64,000 nt of DNA from Brevibacillus parabrevis (GCF_003710905.1 NZ_RHHV01000012.1:248001-312000), one strand, 5' to 3'. Shown: positions 41,211-50,183, counted from the first letter of the stretch. Numbers and translations are program-made. Notes: a model not told the origin generated them from the letters alone.

Positions 41211-41636
41211 TCAGGGCTGATCAGAGGTTACGTACGTGCCAGCAACCAAGTCGTGAATGGCTCGCTTGTCTTTTCGCACACAGACCATGACCAGACTGAC
41301 AAGCGCAGCAATGCCAAATGTGATGCCGTAAATGAGCATCATGCCGACCAGCACGCGCAAAAGCATCGTGCCGATTCCGACGCGTTCCCCGTCTACGCGG
41401 GCGATGCGCACGCCGACAATTCTTTTGCCGACCGTATAGCCGTACCAGAACACCGGAACGAGCAGGCTGTATAAAGTCGAGATCAGATTGGTCACGATGT
41501 TGCCTTCTGTATCCCCAGTAATGAGGTAGCTGATGAGAGCAAGAGGCACGCCAATAATCAGGCCGTCCAGCAAGGATGCTCCGAGACGCCGCCAAAAACC
41601 GACGGGATTGCTTGGCACTGGTGCAACGTTTTCCAT
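41211..41636 (-). CDS. RDD family membrane protein
   Basis: 141 aa from the ATG at 41636 (AAGGAAGGG upstream). 'GFWRRLGASLLDGLIIGVPLALISYLI' carries the Arg and Asp of the RDD family; 'GKRIVGVRIARVDGE' and two further helices follow. Function not defined; some RDD proteins are linked to ion/proton antiport. Converges on rpe and shares its terminator. Confidence 0.85.
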   Translation of the reverse strand: MENVAPVPSNPVGFWRRLGASLLDGLIIGVPLALISYLITGDTEGNIVTNLISTLYSLLVPVFWYGYTVGKRIVGVRIARVDGERVGIGTMLLRVLVGMMLIYGITFGIAALVSLVMVCVRKDKRAIHDLVAGTYVTSDQP

Positions 41637-41754
41637 ATGTACCCTTCCTTTCATTGTAGGCTAGGGAATATATATGTCTGATCTCTTGAAAGTATTTCAC
41701 GAAACAAGCCTGCCGATTCTCCGGTGCCTGAGCAGGCAGGGGAGCGGAGCGGCT

Positions 41755-42885
41755 TTACAGGGCCGTAAGCAGGCGAAGCAAGACCGCAACCCGTCCCGGA
41801 ATCGCATCGAGGACGATGTGCTCGTGCGAAGCGTGTGCGCCATCCCCGGCAGGGCCAAGCCCATCGAGTGTCGGGCATCCGGCGTCTGCGGCAAAATTGC
41901 CGTCGCTGGTTCCGCCTACGCCCTGCTCTGTCAGCTCGAAGCCTTCCAGACGCGCTTGCTCCTGAGCCAGTAAAAACAGTTTCTCAGTGCCAGCGCTTCG
42001 CTCCATCGGAGGCTTGGCAATCCCGCCTTCGAGTTTCAGCTCCGCGCCGGGCAGAACAGGTGCAAGCTGATTCATCAATCGGGTAATCCGCTCTGCTTCC
42101 GCACGGCTCTCGATGCGAACATCGATTTCTGCCGTCGCCCAGTCGGGTACGACGTTAGAGACGCTGCCTCCTTTGATCGTGCCAACAGACAACGTAGTGC
42201 CAGCCGCATAATCGGTAAACGACTGAATCGCCAGGACGTGATGCGCCAGTTCTTCGATAGCATTTACCCCGATAGCGTGGTCGTTGCCCGCATGAGCGGC
42301 TCGTCCTGTTGCCGTCAGGAAAAATTCCCCGCCGCCTTTGCGGCTTGTCTTCAAGGAACCGTCTCCTGCCGCTGGCTCCAGAACCAGCGTGTATTTGCTT
42401 CGCTTGGCTTCCGCTCTGATCAACTGTTCGGAGGAGACGCTGCCGATCTCTTCGTCCGTGTTCCAGAAAAAGACGAGCTTTTTGGACAGCGGCAGCCCGT
42501 GCGAGATAATCGCGCGCAGAGCGAAGTAGGCGAAGACGATCCCCGACTTCATATCGTACGTGCCAGGCCCGTACAGCCGCCCGTTTTCCTCGCGCAAAGG
42601 CTCTTTTTGCAGCGTGCCGATCTCTTTCACAGTATCGAAATGACCGAGTATGAGCACTTGCTCCTCGCCTTCGCCGTATTCGATGCGGAGCTGATCGCCG
42701 TACGTTTGCTGCGGCAGGCGCTCGACGCGGCAGCCAAGCTCGCGGAAACGCTCTGCGATATACAGGCCCAGTCGATCAACAGCTTCCTTGTTGTGAGTCG
42801 GTGTCTCCATTTCCACGTAGGTGCGCAGCTCTTCAACCATGTCCGGGAGCTGCTCGCGAAAGTAGGACGTCCAATTCGTACTCAT
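41755..42885 (-). CDS. M20 family metallopeptidase (carboxypeptidase G2-like)
   Basis: 376 aa from the ATG at 42885 (AAAGGAGG upstream). M20 motifs: metal-binding 'ILGHFDTV' (~74-81), 'YGPGTYDMKSGIVFAYFAL' (~95-113), 'WNTDEEIGS' (~133-141) with the catalytic Glu, and the lid domain 'GRAAHAG'. The order and length fit glutamate carboxypeptidase / ArgE-DapE-like enzymes. Upstream and divergent from an arginine-type ABC importer, so a role in amino acid or peptide scavenging is plausible (inference). Confidence 0.88.
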   Translation of the reverse strand: MSTNWTSYFREQLPDMVEELRTYVEMETPTHNKEAVDRLGLYIAERFRELGCRVERLPQQTYGDQLRIEYGEGEEQVLILGHFDTVKEIGTLQKEPLREENGRLYGPGTYDMKSGIVFAYFALRAIISHGLPLSKKLVFFWNTDEEIGSVSSEQLIRAEAKRSKYTLVLEPAAGDGSLKTSRKGGGEFFLTATGRAAHAGNDHAIGVNAIEELAHHVLAIQSFTDYAAGTTLSVGTIKGGSVSNVVPDWATAEIDVRIESRAEAERITRLMNQLAPVLPGAELKLEGGIAKPPMERSAGTEKLFLLAQEQARLEGFELTEQGVGGTSDGNFAADAGCPTLDGLGPAGDGAHASHEHIVLDAIPGRVAVLLRLLTAL

Positions 42886-43065
42886 CTTAGTTTCCTCCTT
42901 TATGTACGAGCTTTTCATACTGCACTATAAATCTTCTCTCCTGTTTTCGCCAGAGAAAAATCCGCGAAGCCGTCACGATATTTGCCGAGGTTGGGCATAC
43001 TAGGCGAAGCAGCAAGCACCGTGAGAAAAAGGGGGAGAGTGATTTGTGTGTAAAATTCTGTATTT

Positions 43066-43166
43066 TGCATAATTGGCAGATGGTGAAAAAATGATTGAAA
43101 TTGTTTAGTAAATGATTAAAATAGTCATTATCCTGCATAAATATAAGTTGTTGTGCAAAATATTCA
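43066..43166 (+). promoter_or_regulatory. Promoter and candidate ArgR half-sites upstream of the ABC importer
   Basis: TTGAAA (43095-43100) - 16 nt - TAAAAT (43117-43122) forms a promoter. Around it lie TGCATAATT (43066), TGCATAAATAT (43134-43144) and TGCAAAATATTCA (43154-43166), each resembling half or most of the Bacillus ARG box (TGAATAAAAATTCA type). Together with the arginine-like binding protein this suggests arginine control, but no full-consensus box is present. The rest of 42886-43215 holds no gene. Confidence 0.4.
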
Positions 43167-43215
43167 AGTCAAGCATGGCTGCTTTTGCAGTAAATCATTT
43201 TACCGGGGGTACACA

Positions 43216-44037
43216 ATGAAAAAACGGACTTCGATTCTTTCTCTTGCAGTAACTTCTCTTTTGGCAGCGGCTATGATCGCAGGATGCGGTACGGGAAATC
43301 AGCCTCAGACGGGCGCAGGACAGGGGCAACCGGCTGGCCAAGGACAAGCAGGAGAGAAAAAGACGCTGATCATGGCGACGTCTGCTGACTACAAACCGTA
43401 TGAATACCACGACCTGACAAGCGGAAAAGACGAAATTGTCGGCTTCGACATCGACATTGCCAAATACATCGCAAATGAGCTTGGCTACGAAGTGCAAGTG
43501 ACAGACATGAACTTCGACGGACTGGTTCCGGCGCTGCAAACCAATCGCGCAGACTTCGTTATGGCAGGCATGACGCCGACACCGGAGCGCCAGAAAAACG
43601 CGGAGTTCTCCGATATTTACTACGATGCGAAAAACACGCTTGTCTCCAAAAAAGAAAGCAACATTACAAAGCCGGAGCAATTGGCTGGCAAAAAAATCGC
43701 GGTTCAGCTCGGTTCCATCCAGGAAGAAGCAGCCAAAGAGATGAGCAAAACGGTACAAGGCTTGCAAGTCACTTCCCTCAACAAGCTGGGTGAGATCGTG
43801 GAAGAAGTGAAAACAGGTCGTGTCGATGCGGCAATCATCGAGGACCATGTGGCAAAAAGCTTCGTCGAGAGCAATCCTGGCCTGCAATTCACGACGCTCG
43901 AAACAGACGAAACAAACGGCTCCGCCATCGCTTTTCCAAAAGGCTCTCCGCACGTAGCGAAGTTTAACGAAGTCATCAAGAAAATGAAGGAAAACGGAGA
44001 AATGGACAAGCTGATCCAAAAATGGTTCGCTCAATAA
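43216..44037 (+). CDS. artP: Amino acid ABC transporter substrate-binding lipoprotein, arginine (ArtP/YqiX)-like
   Basis: 273 aa from the ATG at 43216 (GGGGGTA upstream). Lipoprotein signal peptide with lipobox MIAGC at ~20-24, a Gln/Gly-rich linker to ~48, then a class-3 solute-binding fold: 'TSADYKPYEYHD', 'IVGFDIDIAKYIANELGYEV', 'MTPTPERQKNAEFSD', 'GRVDAAIIEDHVAKSFV'. These segments are close to ArtP (YqiX) of B. subtilis, which binds arginine. Captures the amino acid outside the cell for the permease and ATPase encoded next. Confidence 0.8.
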   Translation: MKKRTSILSLAVTSLLAAAMIAGCGTGNQPQTGAGQGQPAGQGQAGEKKTLIMATSADYKPYEYHDLTSGKDEIVGFDIDIAKYIANELGYEVQVTDMNFDGLVPALQTNRADFVMAGMTPTPERQKNAEFSDIYYDAKNTLVSKKESNITKPEQLAGKKIAVQLGSIQEEAAKEMSKTVQGLQVTSLNKLGEIVEEVKTGRVDAAIIEDHVAKSFVESNPGLQFTTLETDETNGSAIAFPKGSPHVAKFNEVIKKMKENGEMDKLIQKWFAQ

Positions 44038-44092
44038 TCTCTGGTCACAACGAAGTAACTACTACGCAACGTAGCAAGAGGTGAGAACGGGC

Positions 44093-44752
44093 ATGAATTT
44101 GGATTTTGCGCAAATCGTGCCCTATATCCCTTTCATTTTGCAGGGGATAAAGGGCACGCTGCTTGTTACATTGATTTCCGTCGTACTGGGTTTCGTCTGG
44201 GGTTCGATCCTCGCACTCATCAAAATTTCTAAATTCGGACCGCTGAACTGGCTCGCTATCGCGTATACGTCCGTTTTTCGCGGCACGCCGCTGATTTTGC
44301 AGCTGACCTTTGTTTACTTTGCGACCCCGCAGCTTACCGGCTACAATATTTCGCAGCTGGAAGCGGCTGTCCTGACGTTTACGCTGAACTCGGGCGCGTA
44401 CATATCAGAGACGATTCGCGGCGGAATCATGGCGGTCGACAAAGGCCAGTGGGAAGCGGCCAAAGCGCTCGGCATTCCGTACCGCCGGATGATGCTCGAC
44501 ATCATTTTGCCACAGGGCATCAAGAACATCCTGCCTGCGCTGGTGAATGAGACGATTGCGCTGCTGAAGGAATCGGCGCTGGTCTCCACGATTGGCTTGT
44601 CCGACATCATGCAAAATGCAAACGTGGTAAAAGGGGCCATCTTCCGCTACTTTGAGCCATACATTATCGCCGGCACCTTGTACTATGTCATGGTCATGAT
44701 GTTGACATGGGTGGCGCGCGTTGTGGAACGGAGGATGAGACGCAGTGATTAA
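44093..44752 (+). CDS. artQ: Amino acid ABC transporter permease (ArtQ/YqiY-like)
   Basis: 219 aa from the ATG at 44093 (AAGAGGTGAG upstream). Five to six membrane helices and the polar-amino-acid permease EAA loop '[33 protein letters not shown]' order at ~124-155; '[20 protein letters not shown]' typical of the HisM/GlnP group. Overlaps the ATPase gene by 8 nt. Confidence 0.82.
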   Translation: MNLDFAQIVPYIPFILQGIKGTLLVTLISVVLGFVWGSILALIKISKFGPLNWLAIAYTSVFRGTPLILQLTFVYFATPQLTGYNISQLEAAVLTFTLNSGAYISETIRGGIMAVDKGQWEAAKALGIPYRRMMLDIILPQGIKNILPALVNETIALLKESALVSTIGLSDIMQNANVVKGAIFRYFEPYIIAGTLYYVMVMMLTWVARVVERRMRRSD

Positions 44753-45467
44753 GATCGAGAACATTACCAAGTCTTTCGGGCAACTAAACGTACTCAAGGG
44801 CATCTCCACCGAGATCGGCAAAGGGGAAGTCGTGGCGATCATCGGGCCGTCCGGCTCGGGAAAATCCACGCTTTTGCGCTGCATGAATTTGCTGGAGGTG
44901 CCAACCAGCGGCAAAATCGCGATCAACGGTCAAGACATTACCGATCCAAACGCGAATGTGATGGCGATTCGCCAGCAGATCGGGATGGTGTTCCAGCATT
45001 TTCACCTGTTCCCGCACATGACGGTGCTCAGCAACCTGACGTATGCGCCGATGAAGGTGAAGGGCATGGCAAAAAGCGAAGCAGAGAAGAAGGCAAGAGA
45101 GCTTTTGGCGCGTGTCGGTCTGGCTGACAAAGCCGACGTGTTCCCGTCCCGCTTGTCCGGTGGACAAAAGCAGCGGGTGGCGATTGCCCGCTCGCTCGTT
45201 ATGGAGCCGCAAATCATGCTGTTTGACGAGCCGACTTCCGCGCTCGACCCGGAAATGGTCAAAGAGGTGCTGGAAGTCATGAAAGGGCTGGCTCATACCG
45301 GGATGACGATGGCGATTGTGACGCACGAGATGCGTTTTGCCGAAGAAGTTTCTGATCGCATTCTGTTCATCGATGATGGCCGACTCTTGGAAGAGACGCC
45401 TCCGAAAGAGTTTTTTCAAAATCCGAAAAGCGAACGGGCCAAGCAGTTTCTGGAGAAAGTTCGCTAG
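44745..45467 (+). CDS. artR: Amino acid ABC transporter ATP-binding protein (ArtR/YqiZ-like)
   Basis: 240 aa from a GTG with GGAGG 10 nt upstream inside the permease gene. Walker [10 protein letters not shown] (~33-41), Q-loop '[15 protein letters not shown]', signature LSGGQKQR (~136-143), Walker B '[13 protein letters not shown]' and the switch His in 'VTHEMRFAE'. Polar amino acid uptake subfamily. Ended by a terminator. Confidence 0.86.
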   Translation: MIKIENITKSFGQLNVLKGISTEIGKGEVVAIIGPSGSGKSTLLRCMNLLEVPTSGKIAINGQDITDPNANVMAIRQQIGMVFQHFHLFPHMTVLSNLTYAPMKVKGMAKSEAEKKARELLARVGLADKADVFPSRLSGGQKQRVAIARSLVMEPQIMLFDEPTSALDPEMVKEVLEVMKGLAHTGMTMAIVTHEMRFAEEVSDRILFIDDGRLLEETPPKEFFQNPKSERAKQFLEKVR

Positions 45468-45475
45468 TGGAAAAA

Positions 45476-45510
45476 AGTCGCGGTGCCGCTTTGGGGCTGC
45501 GGCTTTTCTC
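45476..45510 (+). terminator. Rho-independent terminator after the ABC operon
   Basis: AGTCGCGG / CTGCGGCT stem (two G-U pairs), a GC-rich loop, followed by TTTCTCTTT; directly adjacent to the thiT promoter. Confidence 0.65.
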
Positions 45511-45511
45511 T

Positions 45512-45540
45512 TTGACAGGGGCATGCACTTGGGCTAGAAT
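45512..45540 (+). promoter_or_regulatory. Sigma-A promoter of thiT
   Basis: Near-consensus TTGACA - 17 nt - TAGAAT, ~45 nt before the TTG start. The leader is too short for a TPP riboswitch and no THI-box sequence is seen. Confidence 0.75.
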
Positions 45541-45585
45541 CAGGTTGATTTGGAATGTTCATTAGGTTATAAGGAGTGAAGATAG

Positions 45586-46146
45586 TTGGATCGACAACGC
45601 TTGATCATCTTGCTGGAAATGGCGATGATGGCTGCGCTCGCTTTCGTGTTTAGCCAGATTAAAGTTTTTGAAATGCCACAGGGCGGTTCTGTCTCGCTGG
45701 TCATGGTGCCGATTGCGCTGATCGCTGTCCGCCGCGGTTTGACCGCAGGCGTCGTGACGGGCACGCTCGTCGGGTTGCTGCAGCTCATGCTGGGAAGCAC
45801 GCTGGTAAACCCTGTGCAGGTGCTGCTGGATTATCCGCTGGCATTCGCCTTCCTGGGGTTGACGGGACTGGTTCGCTTGTCCCGCTATGAAAAGAAACAG
45901 CAACGGGTTGCCGTGCTCTGGGGCGGCTTGCTCATCGGCGTGCTCGGCCGTCTGGCTTGCCATTTTACTTCCGGCGTCATCTGGTTTGGGCAGTATGCGC
46001 CTGAAGGCATGAATGTGGCGCTGTACTCGTTTGTTTACAACATCACTTACCTCATTCCCGAAATGATCATCGCGGGAGTGGTCTTGTCAGTCGTGCTGGG
46101 CAGCGCTTCCCAACTGTTGTTCCCTGCGCGAGACAGAGTAGCTTAG
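45586..46146 (+). CDS. thiT: Energy-coupling-factor thiamine transporter S component ThiT
   Basis: 186 aa from a TTG with AAGGAG upstream. Six membrane segments; 'FEMPQGGSVSLVMVPIALIAVRRG' and 'NPVQVLLDYPLAFAFLGLTGL' match YuaJ/ThiT. It binds thiamine and shares the ECF ATPase/transmembrane module encoded elsewhere. Occupies roughly the place of thiN in the B. subtilis order. No TPP riboswitch is in front of it. Confidence 0.88.
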   Translation: MDRQRLIILLEMAMMAALAFVFSQIKVFEMPQGGSVSLVMVPIALIAVRRGLTAGVVTGTLVGLLQLMLGSTLVNPVQVLLDYPLAFAFLGLTGLVRLSRYEKKQQRVAVLWGGLLIGVLGRLACHFTSGVIWFGQYAPEGMNVALYSFVYNITYLIPEMIIAGVVLSVVLGSASQLLFPARDRVA

Positions 46147-46183
46147 TTGGACCTGCATAAATGGCACAGCGGATTCATAATGT

Positions 46184-46220
46184 AATCAGGCAGCAATCAT
46201 GTTGCCTGATTTTTTGTTTT
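46184..46220 (+). terminator. Rho-independent terminator after thiT
   Basis: AATCAGGCA-GCAATCATGT-TGCCTGATT followed by TTTTGTTTT. Confidence 0.88.
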
Positions 46221-46353
46221 GTCGTGGCGCGATTCCACGGGAGTTTTTGGTGGACATCGACATTTTCGCGTGGCAGGATACATGTTTATCCGACAGCAGA
46301 ATATGATGTAATATGCACGTTTGGGAGAACACCTAAAGGAGGTGCACAATGAA

Positions 46354-46530
46354 ATGGGATTGCGCTCCTATCGCCTGCGACAGGGGGGCGCCTTGCGACG
46401 TGTTCTCGGGGTTGCGTTGGCTGTCGGGGGAATCACCATTTTCCTGTACATGGCACCTCCGTGGGTTTGGTATAGCCTGTTGGCGGCGGCACTCATGGGG
46501 GCAGGCTGGTTTTTGTATCGTGGGAAGTAA
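46354..46530 (+). CDS. Small membrane protein, unknown function
   Basis: 58 aa from the ATG at 46354: basic N-terminus, then two short hydrophobic helices ('VLGVALAVGGITIFLYM' and 'YSLLAAALMGAGWFLY') ending in RGK. AAAGGAGG lies 11 nt upstream. The same site has ideal 7-nt spacing to an ATG at 46349 in another frame (a 66-codon frame), but that product is Cys/Trp-rich without membrane character. I prefer the membrane protein because of its composition. Directly precedes spoVM. Confidence 0.6.
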   Translation: MGLRSYRLRQGGALRRVLGVALAVGGITIFLYMAPPWVWYSLLAAALMGAGWFLYRGK

Positions 46531-46550
46531 TTTCGGTGAGGAGGGGTAGC

Positions 46551-46634
46551 ATGCGGTTTTACACCATCAAGTTGCCGAAGTTCCTGGGTGGCATGATTCG
46601 CGGCATCATCGAGGCATTCAACAAGAAAAAATGA
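46551..46634 (+). CDS. spoVM: Stage V sporulation protein M (SpoVM)
   Basis: 27 aa with GAGGAGGGG upstream. 'MRFYTIKLPKFLGG' is nearly identical to the B. subtilis 26-residue peptide (K2 is R here); the amphipathic helix that recognises the convex forespore membrane follows ('MIRGIIEAFNKKK'). SpoVM anchors the SpoIVA coat base and inhibits FtsH. Lies before rpmB as in B. subtilis. Confidence 0.97.
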   Translation: MRFYTIKLPKFLGGMIRGIIEAFNKKK

Positions 46635-46684
46635 AGACGCGGCCTCCTTCATGAAAAGATGGAAAAGGAACGTCGGAGAAATGC

Positions 46685-46713
46685 AAAAAAGCACCTCGAG
46701 GGTGCTTTTTTTC
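46685..46713. terminator. Bidirectional terminator between spoVM and rpmB
   Basis: AAAAAAGCACC-TCGA-GGTGCTTTTTT type stem with T-runs on both strands. Confidence 0.88.
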
Positions 46714-46729
46714 GCGTCGTTTAGAAAAA

Positions 46730-46918
46730 CTATACGCGAGTTACGAGACCGGATTTCAGTGCTCGAGTGCTTACATAAACGCGCTTCGGTTTACCGTTAA
46801 CGAGAATGCGCACTTTTTGTACGTTGACACCCCAAGTGCGGCGAGTTGCGCGCATGGAGTGGGAGCGAGCGTTTCCAGCTTTTGCAGATTTACCTGTTAC
46901 AAAACAACGACGTGCCAT
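46730..46918 (-). CDS. rpmB: 50S ribosomal protein L28
   Basis: 62 aa from the ATG at 46918 (GGGAGGTGG upstream). '[16 protein letters not shown]' and '[24 protein letters not shown]' match L28. It has one Cys (residue 5), so it is the zinc-independent form. Orientation opposite to the surrounding genes, as in B. subtilis. Confidence 0.97.
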   Translation of the reverse strand: MARRCFVTGKSAKAGNARSHSMRATRRTWGVNVQKVRILVNGKPKRVYVSTRALKSGLVTRV

Positions 46919-47163
46919 TACAATCCACCTCCCTTGTTGCATCTAAACGGGATTTCCTTGATGGGAAATACAAATACTCGATTATATTAGCACATGATTG
47001 CTGTCAATTGCAATACTTGACAAGATGATTTGCCAGCTCTTTCTCATAGGGTTGGTAGGATCGACAAAACGCTTCATTTCTCACATCCGTTAGTGTAGAA
47101 TTGAGGGAAGCATGGGTACGCTTACCTATGAGGCAAGCTGTTTAACAGAGGAGGAGTCCTTCA

Positions 47164-47529
47164 ATGACAGTGGAAATGAGCACATCATTAGGAAAAATTG
47201 ATGTTACAGAGGACGTAATTGCACGAATTGCCGGAGGCGCAGCCATGGAAGTTTTCGGGCTGGTGGGCATGGCTTCCCGCAAGGCGTTGAAAGATGGAAT
47301 TGCCGAGCTTCTTGGCCGCGACAACTTGAGCAAAGGTGTCGTCGTGCACAATACGAACGGCGAAGTGGTTTTGGACATGCATATTATCGTCAGCTATGGC
47401 GTGAAAATTTCCGAGGTGGCAGGCAACGTGCAACGCCGAGTGAGATATACCTTGGAGCAAACGGTAGGCATCGACGTCACTGCCGTAAACATCTTTGTGC
47501 AGGGAGTTCGTACAGACAGAGATTCGTAA
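47164..47529 (+). CDS. yloU: Asp23/Gls24 family envelope-stress protein (YloU)
   Basis: 121 aa; GAGGAGGAG upstream of the ATG. 'DVIARIAGGAAMEVFGLVGM', 'VDMHIIVSYGVKISEVAGNVQRRVRYTLEQ'-like order and 'TAVNIFVQGVR' are the Asp23 signature. Function uncertain; in several Bacillota these proteins respond to cell-wall stress. Precedes fakA, with which it is paired in most Bacillota. Confidence 0.93.
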   Translation: MTVEMSTSLGKIDVTEDVIARIAGGAAMEVFGLVGMASRKALKDGIAELLGRDNLSKGVVVHNTNGEVVLDMHIIVSYGVKISEVAGNVQRRVRYTLEQTVGIDVTAVNIFVQGVRTDRDS

Positions 47530-47542
47530 GGAGGAACATCAG

Positions 47543-49252
47543 TTGGTACATACGCATCTAGATGGCGTGCTGTTTAGCCGGATGGTTTACCTGGGGGCGA
47601 ACCTATTATCCGACAACGTCAGAGTAGTAGATGGCTTGAACGTTTTTCCGGTGCCGGATGGCGATACGGGGACAAACATGAATTTGACTTTCACATCCGG
47701 TGTGGATGAGCTGAGACGCAAGGAATCTCCCCGCATCTCGGACAGTGCTGCTGCTCTGGCAAAAGGTCTTTTGATGGGAGCGCGGGGGAACTCCGGTGTC
47801 ATTTTATCGCAGCTTTTCCGTGGCCTGAGCAAATCAGTCAATGGAAAAGACGAGGTGAACGCCCGTCAATTTGCCGATGCCTTGAAAGCAGGTGTGGACG
47901 CTGCGTACCAAGCAGTGATGAAGCCTGTGGAAGGCACGATTTTGACTGTTGCCCGCGAAGCGGCGGAGATGGCTGTGCGTGCAGCGCGCACGTCAGATGA
48001 TATTGTCTCTGTAATGGAAAAAACGTACGAGCAGGCGCAAGCTACGCTCTTGCGCACGCCAGAAATGCTGCCTGTACTCAAAGAAGTGGGCGTCGTCGAT
48101 TCAGGCGGACAGGGCCTTCTGTTTATTTATGAAGGGTTCTTGCGCGCCTTGCGCGGCGAGGAATTTGCCGAGCGCGGAGAACAAGCCAAGCCGTCCGTGC
48201 GCCCGGAAGAGCTGGACAAGCTGATTTCCGAACAGCACAATGCACAAGTCCATCTGAAAACGGAGGACATCAAGCACGGTTACTGCACGGAATTTATGGT
48301 TCATGTCACACATAGCACAGAGCCGAACAAAAAGCCGTTTTCCGAGCTGTTGTTCCGCGGTCATCTGGATACGATGGGCGACTCGCTCCTGGTAGTTTCC
48401 GACGACGAAATCGTCAAAGTACATATTCATGCAGAGCATCCGGGCCAAGTGTTGCAATACGCGCAACAGTTCGGAAGCCTGCACCGGATCAAAATCGAAA
48501 ACATGCGCGAGCAGCATGCGAACATACTCAAAGCGGAAGAGGGCAAAAGCGAGGCGAAGGCGGCAGAGCCAACTGTCCAGCCTGCGAGTGAACAGCTCCC
48601 TTACGGATTGATTGCAGTCGCTGCGGGCGAAGGCATCGCCAAAATTTTGCGCAGCATGGGTGTGCATGTCGTGGTCGAGGGCGGCCAGACGATGAACCCG
48701 AGCACAGAAGATTTCATGAAAGCTGTCGCAGGACTGTCTGCCCAGCACATCATCATATTGCCAAACAACAGCAACATTATTATGGCGGCACAACAGGCTG
48801 CTGCACTCGCAGAGGTTCCGGTTACTGTCGTGCCGACGAAGAGCGTTCCGCAAGGTTTGGCGGCGGCGCTCGCTTTCCACGCAGACGCCGAGCCGTCTGT
48901 GAACGCATCCGCGATGGAAAAAGCCATCTCCCAGGTAAAGACGGGAATGGTGACACATGCGGTTCGCGATACGCAAATGGGTGAAGTCACGATCAAGGAA
49001 GGCGACTTCATCGGCTTGGAAGAAAAAGAAATCGTCACGGCTGGGCCAGAGCTTTTGGAGTGCGCCAAGACGCTGCTTCTGGGGATGGTGGACGAAGAGA
49101 CGGAAATCGTCACCGTGTTCCTGGGAGAAGGAGCGACAGAAGAGCATGCCGAAGCGTTGCAGGAAGCTGTGGCAGACGCATACCCGGATGCGGAAGTGGA
49201 GATTCAGCCTGGCGGACAGCCGCTGTATCCCTTCATTTTTTCCGTGGAGTAA
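47543..49252 (+). CDS. fakA: Fatty acid kinase subunit FakA (YloV, DAK2/DegV-associated)
   Basis: 569 aa from a TTG with GGAGG 8 nt upstream. N-terminal DhaL-like ATP-binding domain: 'PVPDGDTGTNMNLTF' at ~35-49 (metal-binding Asp pair) and 'LLMGARGNSGVILSQLFRG'. Middle and C-terminal FakA domains follow ('TEFMVHV...DTMGDSLLVVSDDEIVKVHIH', 'ILPNNSNI'). Phosphorylates exogenous fatty acids presented by a FakB (DegV) protein, feeding phospholipid synthesis. A DegV gene follows. Confidence 0.93.
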   Translation: MVHTHLDGVLFSRMVYLGANLLSDNVRVVDGLNVFPVPDGDTGTNMNLTFTSGVDELRRKESPRISDSAAALAKGLLMGARGNSGVILSQLFRGLSKSVNGKDEVNARQFADALKAGVDAAYQAVMKPVEGTILTVAREAAEMAVRAARTSDDIVSVMEKTYEQAQATLLRTPEMLPVLKEVGVVDSGGQGLLFIYEGFLRALRGEEFAERGEQAKPSVRPEELDKLISEQHNAQVHLKTEDIKHGYCTEFMVHVTHSTEPNKKPFSELLFRGHLDTMGDSLLVVSDDEIVKVHIHAEHPGQVLQYAQQFGSLHRIKIENMREQHANILKAEEGKSEAKAAEPTVQPASEQLPYGLIAVAAGEGIAKILRSMGVHVVVEGGQTMNPSTEDFMKAVAGLSAQHIIILPNNSNIIMAAQQAAALAEVPVTVVPTKSVPQGLAAALAFHADAEPSVNASAMEKAISQVKTGMVTHAVRDTQMGEVTIKEGDFIGLEEKEIVTAGPELLECAKTLLLGMVDEETEIVTVFLGEGATEEHAEALQEAVADAYPDAEVEIQPGGQPLYPFIFSVE

Positions 49253-49273
49253 CGAGGAGAGGAGCACGCCAGA

Positions 49274-50128
49274 ATGCCAGTTGTGATTCTTACTGACAGC
49301 GCGTCCGACATCGACGCGTCTGTAAGGCAGTCGCTCGGTATCGTGACCGTTCCGTTGAAGGTCATGTTTGGCTCGGAGACGTATTTGGACGGAGTGACGA
49401 TCTCTTCATCCGAGTTTTTTGAAAAGCTGAAGCAGTCTCATGCTTTGCCGACTACTTCGCAGCCATCGCCGCTTGAGTTTGCCGAGGCGTACAAAGCCAT
49501 CCGGGAAGAGTACGGAAGCGATGTACAAATCATTGCCATTCTTCTGTCCGGTTCCTTGTCCGGCACGTATCAGTCCGCGATGATCGCGAAGTCCATGCTC
49601 GACGAAAACATCGATATTACCGTAATCGATTCGCGCAAAGCGTCGTTCGTGCACGGAATGATTTGCGTGGAAGCGGCCAAGGATGCGAAAGCGGGAAAAG
49701 GCAAGGAACAAATCCTCGATGCGATCGACCGCTATCTCGATTCCGTGCAAGTGTACTTTATCGTAGATACGCTGGAGTTTTTGCAAAAAGGCGGCCGGAT
49801 TGGCCGAGCTTCGGCTGTCATCGGCTCTTTGCTCAATATCAAACCGATTTTGACGCTCGACCCGGCAGGCTACGTGGCTGCTTTTGACAAAGTGCGCGGC
49901 ACGAAAAAAGCGCTCAACCGCGTGCTGGAAGCCTTGCAAGAGTATGCGCAGGGCCAGCCTGTAAGAGTCGCGATTCTCCACAGCAGTGCCCACGAGCAAG
50001 CAAGCGAGCTGTTGGAGCGGGTGAAAAACGAGTTCCAGGTAAGCGAGTCACACCTGGAGCAAATCGGCCCGGTAATCGGCACACATACAGGCCCAGGGCT
50101 TCTGGGCGTCGTGATGGTCAAGCAATAA
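49274..50128 (+). CDS. DegV family fatty-acid-binding protein (FakB-like)
   Basis: 284 aa; AGGAGAGGAG upstream of the ATG. 'VILTDSASDID' at the N-terminus, 'TTSQPSPLEFAEAYK' and 'LSGSLSGTYQSAMIAK' (lipid carboxylate/phosphate-binding Ser/Thr positions), 'IVDTLEFLQKGGRIGRASA' and C-terminal 'HTGPGLLGVV'. FakB proteins carry the fatty acid to FakA. It follows fakA by 21 nt, so it is the likely partner; B. subtilis has no degV at this place. Confidence 0.9.
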   Translation: MPVVILTDSASDIDASVRQSLGIVTVPLKVMFGSETYLDGVTISSSEFFEKLKQSHALPTTSQPSPLEFAEAYKAIREEYGSDVQIIAILLSGSLSGTYQSAMIAKSMLDENIDITVIDSRKASFVHGMICVEAAKDAKAGKGKEQILDAIDRYLDSVQVYFIVDTLEFLQKGGRIGRASAVIGSLLNIKPILTLDPAGYVAAFDKVRGTKKALNRVLEALQEYAQGQPVRVAILHSSAHEQASELLERVKNEFQVSESHLEQIGPVIGTHTGPGLLGVVMVKQ

Positions 50129-50153
50129 AAAGTCAAAGTGAATCAGATGAGAG

Positions 50154-50183
50154 AAAGCCTCCCGGTGGATGGGAGGCTTTTTA
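50154..50183 (+). terminator. Rho-independent terminator after the DegV gene
   Basis: AAAGCCTCCC-GGTGGAT-GGGAGGCTTT followed by TT. Confidence 0.88.

Noticed and set aside
46349..46549. 66-codon Cys/Trp-rich frame with ideal ribosome binding site spacing
   Set aside because: Composition is unlike protein, and the overlapping frame from 46354 encodes a credible small membrane protein; kept as a finding rather than a feature.
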